From positions 1 through 60,206 of the forward strand of contig JAIBAP010000035.1 of the NCBI GenBank assembly GCA_019695115.1: DNA of 60,206 bases. Direction: 5' to 3'. Below the pieces are notes generated by a model. It was not told the DNA's origin. It made no database searches and saw nothing but the letters and a program-made list of their open reading frames with translations. This DNA comes from Caldilineales bacterium. Its GTDB lineage: Bacteria; Chloroflexota; Anaerolineae; J102. A program made the position numbers and the translations under genes. Numbering within the stretch: position 1 is the first letter of the stretch; every line of letters starts with the position of its first letter. This document shows, piece after piece, positions 53,590 to 60,206 of the stretch.

Positions 53590-54459
53590 TTAAAATGGCC
53601 TTTCGATTGTTTGAGTCGTCGGAGGGGTTTCCAGTTGCTCATCTAGCTTCTCTTGAAGAAGCCGCATGAAATCGTCCATCCTCCCCGGCGATGGTGTCGT
53701 CATTGAAAGCAGGGCTGGCTCAAATTCGGTATAGACTTCATCCACCTTCGTAAGATAGTATCCCTGGTCCACCTCGCCACGCGATTTCAAATCATAGATG
53801 AACCATGCAATTTCCGCATTGCTCTTTGGAACTCGTCTGAGGGCGGGCAGGGTCTTGAAGAAGCTCTTGTTCAATGCCACCGCGATCTTCCTACCCCAAC
53901 TGTGAAGGATTCCACCCTTGTAGAGAAGCTGCGGGACAAGTCTCTTGCGAGAAGAGGAGAGGTAATCGGGACGAGGATAGTTAGGTTCGCTGGACCAATC
54001 CATATGAGCATTGTTTTGCTGATCTCGCATGTAATACTCGAATGGTTCACGCACATTGCCAGAGATGTACACAGCTTGTATTTCAAGAGCACCAAAATCA
54101 ACTACTTTTCCTTTGTCATCATAAGAAACAAGAACCACATCGATGTTTCCAGCCGATTTGCCATCAGCGTCAAGCATACGCACTTCAGTAAGAGAACTCC
54201 AATAGGCGCTATTATCAAAGAAAAAAGATGCAGCATCGCCAGTAATGACCCAATCCTGACGAAATCGGACTGGACATGTAATTACAGGTGCATTCTCGTA
54301 AAGAATGCTGCATACACCCAGGGGATCCTTGGCCTTGTCCTTTGTACAATTTGGCACCCTATTGTTGAACGGGCATAGGCGATGGGATCGATAGCGTTTG
54401 GCCATTTCGCTTTGGGCGGTGATTGGATAGCCGAAAACTTCTGCTAATGGTTGTGTCAT
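53590..54459 (-). CDS. NotI-like type II restriction endonuclease
   Basis: A 289-residue protein resembling NotI-family endonucleases. The N-terminal zone has the Cys set LCPFNN...PNC...GVC...ITC, matching the Cys4 iron site of NotI. The likely active site is GNIDVVLVSYDDKG...ALEIQAV, a PD-x-ExQ variant of the nuclease core. The start ATG at 54459 (MTQPLAEVFGYPI) is preferred over an upstream ATG that lies in a repeat. It is transcribed ahead of the methyltransferase. The recognition sequence is unknown; the partner's adenine chemistry implies the site contains A. Confidence 0.8.
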   Translation of the reverse strand: MTQPLAEVFGYPITAQSEMAKRYRSHRLCPFNNRVPNCTKDKAKDPLGVCSILYENAPVITCPVRFRQDWVITGDAASFFFDNSAYWSSLTEVRMLDADGKSAGNIDVVLVSYDDKGKVVDFGALEIQAVYISGNVREPFEYYMRDQQNNAHMDWSSEPNYPRPDYLSSSRKRLVPQLLYKGGILHSWGRKIAVALNKSFFKTLPALRRVPKSNAEIAWFIYDLKSRGEVDQGYYLTKVDEVYTEFEPALLSMTTPSPGRMDDFMRLLQEKLDEQLETPPTTQTIERPF

Positions 54460-54495
54460 ATGGTCATGTACGGGTGGAGGTTGGTTGTTAGTGAA

Positions 54496-54535
54496 AGGAA
54501 TAACGACTGAAGTCGTTACTACGTCGTTACTACGA
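54496..54535. repeat. ACGACTGAAGTCGT palindrome and GTCGTTACTAC repeats
   Basis: ACGACTGAAGTCGT is a near-perfect palindrome at about 54503-54516, followed by two GTCGTTACTAC units (54513-54533). It overlaps the end of the F420-type reductase gene and separates the restriction-modification island from the next operon. It probably marks the border of transferred DNA or is one more dispersed repeat. Confidence 0.55.
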
Positions 54536-55036
54536 GGGAGCATGTGGTCTCAAGACCATCACCGGGATCACGCGGCCGCCCGTGCGCGTGGCATAGGCGG
54601 CGTAGCCGGGGTACAGTTCCACCGCCCGGCGCCAGCAACGTTCGCGCTCGTCGCCATCGGTCTCGTGAGCAGTGTAGGTCGCCGTTTGCCCGTTCAAGAG
54701 GACCTGGACTTCGGGATGGGCGCGCAGGTTGTAGTACCAGGCCGGATGGTGGGATTGGCCGAAGTTGGAGGCGATCAGGATAAAACCGTCGCCGTCAGGG
54801 ATGCTGAGCAAAGGGAGGGTGCGCGGCTGGCCGGTCTTGGCGCCGATGGTCGTGATCGTCAGCACGGGCAGGCCGGTGAGGAGGGCGGTGAGGGAGGTGC
54901 GACCGCCGGTGTAGCGCAGCAACGGCCGGTCGAGACGATGGGCGGTGAGAGCCAGGAAGCGGGAGCCGGGGGCGGTGGCCGCTATCCGCCGGACGAGGCG
55001 GTGCCACCCAGGCGATGGCGGTTGGTCAACGGACAT
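54530..55036 (-). CDS. Nitroreductase/DDN-family F420-type oxidoreductase
   Basis: A 168-residue protein of the deazaflavin-dependent nitroreductase family. Landmarks are the core LTITTIGAKTGQPRTLPLLSIPDGDGFILIASNFGQSHHPAWYYNLRAHPEVQVLLNG and the closing Y-A-x3-T-G-R-x-I-P-V-M-V-L-x-P. It is a split-barrel enzyme that would use F420H2 or FMN. The ATG at 55036 overlaps the MFS gene's stop by 11 bp. No F420 biosynthesis gene is in the window. Confidence 0.85.
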   Translation of the reverse strand: MSVDQPPSPGWHRLVRRIAATAPGSRFLALTAHRLDRPLLRYTGGRTSLTALLTGLPVLTITTIGAKTGQPRTLPLLSIPDGDGFILIASNFGQSHHPAWYYNLRAHPEVQVLLNGQTATYTAHETDGDERERCWRRAVELYPGYAAYATRTGGRVIPVMVLRPHAPS

Positions 55037-56279
55037 TGCCCACCTCCGAGCGCAGGTTGGACGTTTGCTCCTCAGGCGGCCGGACGGACTGGAAGCTGCG
55101 GTAGAGGAGCAAATCGTAGACGATCTTGAGGCCGCCCGCCAGGAAAAACGGCGCCGCCAGCGTGGTTCCCAGCAGGGCGCCGCTGAGGGCCGGAGAGATA
55201 GAAGCGCCGAGCGAGCGGGCGATGGTGGTGACGCCAGACGCAGCCGAGCGTTCGTCGGGCGCGACCACGGCCATGGTATAGGATTGGCGCGTGGGCACAT
55301 CCATCTGCGAGATGGCAAAGCGCAAGAACAGGACGAGCGCCGCCGATGGGAGGGTGGGCATCAGCGGCACCAGGCAGAGGAGGAGGTTGGAAGGCAGGTG
55401 GGTGAAGACCATCGTGCGGATGAGGCCGATGCGGGCGGCGATGCGCGCCGCCAGCAGGGCCGAGATCCCGGCCAGGATGTTGGCGACGAAGAAAATCCCG
55501 CCCAACACGGCCTCGCTGACGCCAAAACGGAGATGGAACCAATAGGCCATCATGCTCTGGATGATGAATCCGCCGGCAAAGGCATCGAGGGCAAAGAGGG
55601 CGCTGAGGCGGGCTACCACCCCGCGGGACTTGTGCAGGCCGAGCGTGCGGCGGACGGAGCTGGTTTCCGGCCGCACCCTGACCTCGACCGCCGGCGACAG
55701 GGCCAGGAAGATCAGGCACAGCAGTCCGCCGCCCAGGCTGTACCCCAGCAGCACCATTCGATACGATTCCAGGGTCGAGAGCCCGCCGTGCTGCAGGGTT
55801 TGGGCCAGCCAACCGCCGCTCAAAGCGCCGGTGGCAGTGGCCAACGAGCCGGCCAGATTGTACCAGGCGAACGTGTGGGTGCGGCGCTCATCGGCCACAA
55901 GTTGGGTCAGGGCGGCCTGTTCGACCGACAAGAACGGGCCGATCTCGTTGCCGCTGGGGCTGATGACGCCGATGATGGCCGCAGCCATGAGGATGGCAGG
56001 CTGCCGGGTCAGGATGAACACGACCCCGGCCACGATCATCAGCGCCGCGCCCACCAGCAGGGTGCGGCGTCGGCCGGCGCGGTCAGCGGAAGTCGTCAGC
56101 CAGAGCGAGATGCCGGCGTCGCCGAGCAGGGTGAAGGTGAAGAGCAGACCGACGTCGCGGCTACTGAACCCTACCTCGACCAGATAGAGGGCCAGGATAA
56201 CTGAGAGAAAGCCGTAGCAGAACAAGCGCACGGCGCGGCTGCCGAACAGCAGGGCGATGTCAGCCCTTGAAGGCGCCAT
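55026..56279 (-). CDS. MFS transporter
   Basis: A 417-residue major-facilitator protein with about 12 membrane segments. Loop 2-3 has SADRAGRRRTLLVG (the D-R-x-G-R-R motif), and long hydrophobic runs such as FCYGFLSVILALYLVEVGF follow. The start at 56279 (MAPSRADIALLFG) overlaps the ChrB-like gene by 20 bp; earlier in-frame codons are not conserved. Its overlap with a ChrB-domain protein suggests a chromate or other oxyanion exporter, but the substrate is inferred. Confidence 0.85.
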   Translation of the reverse strand: MAPSRADIALLFGSRAVRLFCYGFLSVILALYLVEVGFSSRDVGLLFTFTLLGDAGISLWLTTSADRAGRRRTLLVGAALMIVAGVVFILTRQPAILMAAAIIGVISPSGNEIGPFLSVEQAALTQLVADERRTHTFAWYNLAGSLATATGALSGGWLAQTLQHGGLSTLESYRMVLLGYSLGGGLLCLIFLALSPAVEVRVRPETSSVRRTLGLHKSRGVVARLSALFALDAFAGGFIIQSMMAYWFHLRFGVSEAVLGGIFFVANILAGISALLAARIAARIGLIRTMVFTHLPSNLLLCLVPLMPTLPSAALVLFLRFAISQMDVPTRQSYTMAVVAPDERSAASGVTTIARSLGASISPALSGALLGTTLAAPFFLAGGLKIVYDLLLYRSFQSVRPPEEQTSNLRSEVGNVR

Positions 56280-56724
56280 CGGGCTTCCCTTGCCGCACCA
56301 TCTCGCGGCAATAGGCATAGAGCGCATCGTACACGATCCACTCGGCGGCGTTGATGGCGTGGTCGTCGGCATAGCCCAGATGCCGGAAACCTTCGGCGAT
56401 GGCCTCGAGGCCCGGTCCCTCCGGCTGGTTCCACAGCGTGTTGTCGGTGTCGGCGCCGTTGACGATCTTGCCCAATAGCATCAGGGCCGGGTCGCCGGTC
56501 AGATTGTACTTTTTGAGGATGGCCTCGAACGAGCATTCCAGGCCGTGATGTCCCAGTTCGACGCCGGGCACATCATAAGGGATGGCGCCCAGTCGCTTGG
56601 CTTCGGCCATCACCTCCTCGGCGGAGACGAAAAAGAACTCAGCTTCGCTGTCCACGAAGTGTTTGATCAGCCAGGGGCAGGCCACGCGGTCGACTTTTAC
56701 GCGGGCGCGGGTGATCCACATCAT
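56260..56724 (-). CDS. ChrB-domain (chromate resistance-associated) protein
   Basis: A 154-residue protein of the ChrB C-terminal type. The diagnostic start is WITRARVKVDRVACPWLIKHFVDSEAEFFFV, followed by PYDVPGVELGHHGLECSFEAILKKY and IVNGADTD. The ATG at 56724 has AGGAGG 7 bp upstream and overlaps the kinase stop by ATGA. Full-length ChrB carries an extra N-terminal half; here only the conserved C-terminal part is present. It is coupled to an MFS gene, so it may be a regulator or accessory factor for metal or oxyanion handling. Confidence 0.8.
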   Translation of the reverse strand: MMWITRARVKVDRVACPWLIKHFVDSEAEFFFVSAEEVMAEAKRLGAIPYDVPGVELGHHGLECSFEAILKKYNLTGDPALMLLGKIVNGADTDNTLWNQPEGPGLEAIAEGFRHLGYADDHAINAAEWIVYDALYAYCREMVRQGKPDGAFKG

Positions 56725-58274
56725 TGCTTTTCCTCCTGTTGGGAAACGGAAATACTGCTCAACGGCGTGAGATGATCGAAAACGGGCCGCAGGTGGTCGA
56801 AGGCCCGGCGATAAGCAGCTACATAGGGCCGGTAGTGTTTGTGATGGGCCGGGCGCGGCTCGACGCGGCCCACGGTGGGGGCAAACTGGCGGGCGGCGGC
56901 AGCCAGGTCGGGGTAGATGCCCACGGCGGCCCCAGCCATCAGCGCACAGCCCAACGCCGCCACATCCTCGCGGCGCAGCCGCACATAGGGCAGCCCCAGC
57001 ACGTCGGCCTTGATCTGGTTCCACAGCGCGCTCTTGGCCCCGCCGCCGATCACCCGCACCTCCGAAAAGGCGGCGTCGGGGAAATAGCTGCGCACGACTT
57101 CAAGGGCTTCGGCGAAATCGTAAGCAATGCTTTCGAGGATGGCCCGGTAGAAATGAGCGCGGGTGTGCGTCCAGGTGAAGCCGAGCCAGGCCCCGCGCAC
57201 GTTCGGGTCGGGCGGACAGGCGCGGCCCACCAGGTGCGGGATGAACAGCAGACCCTCGGCGCCGGGCGGGATCCCGGCGGCCTGCTCGTCGAGGGCGGCA
57301 TACGAATCCAGCCCCTCGGCCTTGAACTGATCCCGGAACCAGCGATGCGTCAGCCCACCGCCGGAGATGTACATCATCGGATACCAGTGGTGCTCGCCCA
57401 GCGGCCCGGCCAGCGGCTGCAACATGCCGAAACGGGTGTCGGCCAGGTAACGGTCGAGGCAGGTGGCCAGGACGGGGAACGTGCCCGCCACCTCGACCAA
57501 TTGCCCGCTCTCGACCAGTCCTGCGCCCAGGCACCCTGCCACCTGGTCGCCCGCCCCCGCCACCAACGGCGTCCCCGCCGCCAACCCGCACTCGGCTGCG
57601 GCTTCGGCGCTGAGATGTCCGATCACGGTGGTGGCCGGGACGATACGAGGGAGTTTTTCCAGAGACAGGTCGAAGAGATCGGCCAATTCGGGCGACCAGA
57701 CTCGCCGGGCGGTGTCGCTCAACCCGATCCAGGTGAGGTACGAGGGGTCGATGAAGGCGTCATCGGCGCGCAGCCCCGCCAGCTTGCCCGCCACATAGTT
57801 CGCCAGGATCAGCACTTTGTCGATGCGGCGGTAGAGGTCGGGCTGTTCATCCTTCCACCACATCATGCGCGGGGCCATGAAGGGCAACGATCCAGTCAGG
57901 GAGACAAGCCTATCCCCGGCCCTTTCCTGCATCCGCGCTTGATACGGCAGATAGCGCGCATCCAGCGCCGACGGATACCACGGCGTGAGTGCGTTCCACT
58001 CCCGGTCGATGGCGATGGCCCCGGCCATCTGCCCGGCGAAGGCGATGGCCGCCACCCCGGCCGCCGCCACCCCGGCTCTCTCGACCACCTCCCGCATCGT
58101 TTCCAGCGCCGCCCGCACGAAATCCTCGCCGCGCTGTTCGGCCACACCAGGCGCAGGCTGGTGCAGGGCGGCCGGACGCGCCGCATCGGCCAGGGCCACG
58201 CCCGCTGTATCGAACAGGGTGGCCTTGACGACGCTGGTGCCGAGATCGACGCCGATCAGGTGGTCTTGGGTCAT
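56721..58274 (-). CDS. FGGY-family carbohydrate kinase, xylulokinase-like
   Basis: A 517-residue sugar kinase. The ATP-binding halves are visible as IGVDLGTSVVKATLFD (phosphate 1), GAGDQVAGCLGAG (phosphate 2/adenosine region) and VRVIGGGAKSALWNQIKADVLGLP. The catalytic Asp probably lies in the GAGDQVAG motif. The length is that of xylulokinases; gluconate or other pentulose kinases are alternatives. It follows the zinc-type dehydrogenase gene and precedes ChrB with an ATGA overlap, and probably feeds the imported sugar into central metabolism. Confidence 0.85.
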   Translation of the reverse strand: MTQDHLIGVDLGTSVVKATLFDTAGVALADAARPAALHQPAPGVAEQRGEDFVRAALETMREVVERAGVAAAGVAAIAFAGQMAGAIAIDREWNALTPWYPSALDARYLPYQARMQERAGDRLVSLTGSLPFMAPRMMWWKDEQPDLYRRIDKVLILANYVAGKLAGLRADDAFIDPSYLTWIGLSDTARRVWSPELADLFDLSLEKLPRIVPATTVIGHLSAEAAAECGLAAGTPLVAGAGDQVAGCLGAGLVESGQLVEVAGTFPVLATCLDRYLADTRFGMLQPLAGPLGEHHWYPMMYISGGGLTHRWFRDQFKAEGLDSYAALDEQAAGIPPGAEGLLFIPHLVGRACPPDPNVRGAWLGFTWTHTRAHFYRAILESIAYDFAEALEVVRSYFPDAAFSEVRVIGGGAKSALWNQIKADVLGLPYVRLRREDVAALGCALMAGAAVGIYPDLAAAARQFAPTVGRVEPRPAHHKHYRPYVAAYRRAFDHLRPVFDHLTPLSSISVSQQEEKQ

Positions 58275-58279
58275 TGGTG

Positions 58280-58350
58280 GAGATTGGTAATTGGTTATTG
58301 GTTATTGGTTGTTGGAGATTGGTTCAGTCCAATAACCAATCCCTACTAAC
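58280..58350. repeat. GGTTATTGG inverted repeat at the dehydrogenase end
   Basis: Units of GGTTATTGG (about 58289-58310) face CCAATAACC units at 58328-58350, forming a hairpin that overlaps the 3' end of the dehydrogenase gene (stop at 58324). The gene's last residues (SRDWLLD) are written by this repeat. It separates the dehydrogenase from the kinase start at 58274. Confidence 0.7.
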
Positions 58351-60066
58351 CAATAACTCTGCCTCACGCGTCCATGTTTCATTCGGGCCGAGGCAATCAT
58401 AGACCTTCGGTAAGGCATTTCGCAATTCGTGCAGCGAGAGCAGGGGCAGATCGGGAAGTTGGGGATAGATGATGATTTTGCCGGGATAGGCCTGATCGAT
58501 GACGGCCTGGATGCCGGCGGCCATCGCCCGCATCCCACCGATGGCGACGACCGAACGCGCCGGCGAGAGTTGCCCGGCCCGAACCTTTGCCAGCACGCGC
58601 AGTTCGTCGGCCACGGACGAGCCGCTCGTACCGGTGAATTGCGCCCCGTGCAGGGCCACACGGTCGAGCGGGAGAGGGATTTTCGTGCCGACGGGCACAC
58701 CGGCAAACAGCACGAGCATGCCATCGGCTGCGAGATAGTCGGCAGCTTGGGCCATGGCTTCGACATTTGGGGCGACGACGACGACATCGTCGCAGCCGCG
58801 CCCGCCGGTCAAACGGTCGATTTCAGCTTCCAGCCGGTCGGGTTCAGTCGCAGGGCTGATCCCGACCAGCTCGCGACCACGCGCCCGCGCCAATGGGCCA
58901 AAGTCGGCGATCAGGCTGTCGAGCCGCACTCGCCCGCGATTGGTGGCGATCACCGCTCGCGGCCCCTCCGGCATCTCCAGCGCCCGCTGGACGTGCATGC
59001 GCCCCAGCGCGCCGCCCGCCCCGACGATCAGCGTCACCCCGCCTGTTCGCAATTCCGAGTGGTTGCGGGCGGGGCCATAGGCTTGCGAGATGTCCGGGCC
59101 GGGGCAGCCGACGAAGGCCAGGGGTTCGTAGTGCAAGCGGCCCACATCGACGGCGACAAGGCCATCGAGCGGGTGCGGGCTGACGAGGTTGAGCACGCCG
59201 CCGTGGGCCAGATGGTCGGCGGCTTCGGCGACGGCGCTGGCATGGATGGGGTCGAGGAGGATGATGTCGTCAAAGGCGGGAGTAGGGAGTAAGGAGTAGG
59301 AAGTAGGGAGTAAGGAGTAGGAAGTAGGGAGTAAGGAGTAGGAAGTAGGGAGTAGGGGGTGGGGAGTAGGGAGGTCGATGAGGTCGAGGGGTTGGGTGCG
59401 AAGGGAGCCGAGGAGAGAGGGAGGGCAGTCGGCGAGGAAGATGCGGACGCTGGAGAGGGAGGCGCTGAAATGGTAGGGGGTGTCGTCACCGGGGCGGCCA
59501 CGGATCCAGAGGTCGCCGCCGGGCTTGGGCTCGAGGCGGCGGACGGGTGTGTAGGCCACATCGACGCAGGCCCAGGGTTCGAGCAGGGCGATATCGGCGT
59601 AGCTGAGCGCGTCGTCGGAGACCGGAAAAACGTAGGCGCCCTCGTCGCCGGCCAGCACGCGCTCGTCGAGCAACAGGTATTGGGCCATGGCGCCGGGGAT
59701 GTTGACGCCGAAGATAGCGCGCTGGCCGCCGTTGTAGACGTTGGCCTGCACGCCCAACCGCTGGCCCGGCCGGTAGTGCTGGCGCCAGCGTTCGCCCACC
59801 TCGATCACGGTCAGGGCGGCTTCGTGGCCCAGGCGGGCGGGGTTGGCGGCGAAGTCGCGCGGGAAGAAGAGCGGGTAGCCCGGCCCCATCCGCACCATCT
59901 TGGCGTCCGAGGCGCAGAGACCCAGGGCATCGACCCGTACCAGTATTTCCTCCGGCCCACAGACCGGCATCGGCTCGACCACCGGCTGCCCGCCCACGCC
60001 CAGGCCGCCGATCCCCGCGCCGAAATACGGCCAGGTGAGGTTGGTGGGGGGGATGGGGGTGGGCAT
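58324..60066 (-). CDS. Zinc-type medium-chain dehydrogenase with repeat-derived insertion
   Basis: A 580-residue alcohol dehydrogenase-like protein. The catalytic domain has LGLCASDAKMVR, RLGHEAALTVIEVG and LEPWACVDVAYT, and the Rossmann part has GVTLIVGAGGALGRMHVQ and CDDVVVVAPNVEAMAQAADYL. This is the pattern of L-sorbose-1-phosphate reductase-like or polyol dehydrogenases. At about residues 225-270 a tandem insertion encodes SLLPTSY repeats, and the C-terminus SRDWLLD comes from another repeat, both absent from normal family members. The GGGCATG region at 60066 supports the start. It heads the run with the FGGY kinase. Confidence 0.75.
   Translation of the reverse strand: MPTPIPPTNLTWPYFGAGIGGLGVGGQPVVEPMPVCGPEEILVRVDALGLCASDAKMVRMGPGYPLFFPRDFAANPARLGHEAALTVIEVGERWRQHYRPGQRLGVQANVYNGGQRAIFGVNIPGAMAQYLLLDERVLAGDEGAYVFPVSDDALSYADIALLEPWACVDVAYTPVRRLEPKPGGDLWIRGRPGDDTPYHFSASLSSVRIFLADCPPSLLGSLRTQPLDLIDLPTPHPLLPTSYSLLPTSYSLLPTSYSLLPTPAFDDIILLDPIHASAVAEAADHLAHGGVLNLVSPHPLDGLVAVDVGRLHYEPLAFVGCPGPDISQAYGPARNHSELRTGGVTLIVGAGGALGRMHVQRALEMPEGPRAVIATNRGRVRLDSLIADFGPLARARGRELVGISPATEPDRLEAEIDRLTGGRGCDDVVVVAPNVEAMAQAADYLAADGMLVLFAGVPVGTKIPLPLDRVALHGAQFTGTSGSSVADELRVLAKVRAGQLSPARSVVAIGGMRAMAAGIQAVIDQAYPGKIIIYPQLPDLPLLSLHELRNALPKVYDCLGPNETWTREAELLVSRDWLLD
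59279..59375. repeat. Coding tandem repeat GGAGTAGGAAGTAGGGAGTAA
   Basis: Four or so copies of a 21-base unit (59281-59365) followed by GGGTGGGGAGTAGGG variants. Because the unit is a multiple of three and lacks stops in the minus reading frame, it encodes an open array of seven-residue SLLPTSY units inside the dehydrogenase. It is the same low-complexity type of sequence that fills gaps elsewhere in the window. Confidence 0.85.
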
Positions 60067-60184
60067 GGGGGTTATTGGGGATTGGTTATTCTTTAGTTTC
60101 CGCTAAGTGCTGACGTGACAAAGGCGGCTGGATGGTTCATGATTGCAGGAAACCATTCCCACAAGCTCCTGCAAGGAGAGAACC

Positions 60185-60206
60185 ATGCCAACCGCCGTAC
60201 GAGAGA
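60185..60206 (+). CDS. Start of an unidentified gene, cut by the window end
   Basis: ATG at 60185 is preceded by AAGGAG with seven bases of spacing, and the frame stays open through seven codons (MPTAVRE) to the window end. The upstream 118 bp (60067-60184) contain GGTTATTGGGGATTGG-like repeat sequence but no gene. Nothing can be said about the product. Confidence 0.4.

Noticed and set aside
54460-54543. Upstream N-terminal extension of the NotI-like protein
   Set aside because: It is encoded by repeat sequence, and family similarity begins at the later ATG (54459).
59279-59375. Possible intergenic region splitting the dehydrogenase into two genes
   Set aside because: The repeat preserves the reading frame and both halves have complementary parts of one dehydrogenase fold, so one gene with an insertion is simpler.

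Overview
The window is GC-rich chromosomal DNA carrying bacterial genes on both strands. I could not run any search, but the style points to a Chloroflexota bacterium (Anaerolineae/Caldilineae type) as an inference. Supporting signs are a very large secreted kelch/fibronectin protein ending in a YLP-type tail, Uma2-family nucleases, many small toxin-antitoxin modules, DUF2905 and DUF1697 proteins, Pro/Thr-rich lipoproteins, and intergenic spaces filled with short direct and inverted repeats. No rRNA, tRNA or CRISPR array was recognised.

Positions 1-12470 hold the tail of an ISAzo13-like transposase, then a minus-strand cassette read from 12468 down to 146: a small DUF2135-like gene broken by an in-frame stop, a 575-residue helical protein, and two giant proteins (1728 and 1632 residues) without signal peptides and with Ala-rich coiled-coil tails. 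The 1632-residue protein appears to have a LamG domain split by an array of beta/gamma-crystallin-like repeats. This cassette is the least explained part of the window.

Positions 13016-26624 hold a CrtI-type desaturase, a 2498-residue secreted protein, a YbaK-like deacylase, an AbrB/PIN toxin-antitoxin pair, an alkaline-phosphatase-superfamily enzyme and IlvD. Positions 26647-30555 carry a nucleotidyltransferase, two Uma2 genes produced by a tandem duplication that also left a fused kinase fragment, a deoxynucleoside kinase, a NADAR protein and DUF2905. Positions 30652-38729 carry a DUF3052-like protein, a sigma/anti-sigma-like pair, an SDR, UvsE UV endonuclease, DUF1697, DinB-like and DUF255 (YyaL) proteins.

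Positions 38854-46919 carry DUF3800, a lipoprotein, a lone BsuBI/PstI nuclease catalytic domain translationally coupled to MutS, a short HEPN protein, a UroD-like protein and a 3-hydroxyisobutyrate-dehydrogenase-like enzyme. Positions 46920-52473 hold a ribose-type ABC importer (duplicated substrate-binding lipoprotein, ATPase, permease) interrupted by a RelE-type toxin-antitoxin pair and followed by a Phd antitoxin whose PIN toxin has been deleted. Positions 52623-54459 are an AT-richer island with a NotI-like endonuclease and a D12-class adenine methyltransferase. Positions 54530-60066 form a compact minus-strand run: zinc-type dehydrogenase, FGGY kinase, ChrB-like protein, MFS transporter and F420-type reductase.

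Recurrent short repeats (GGAGATTGG, GGTTATTGG, GTTCCGTGTTCC, CAATTCG and GGGAGTAAGGAGTA types) sit in intergenic spaces as hairpins between convergent genes. They have also invaded genes: one encodes an in-frame Ser-Leu-Leu-Pro-Thr-Ser-Tyr array inside the dehydrogenase, and others encode the C-termini of two proteins.
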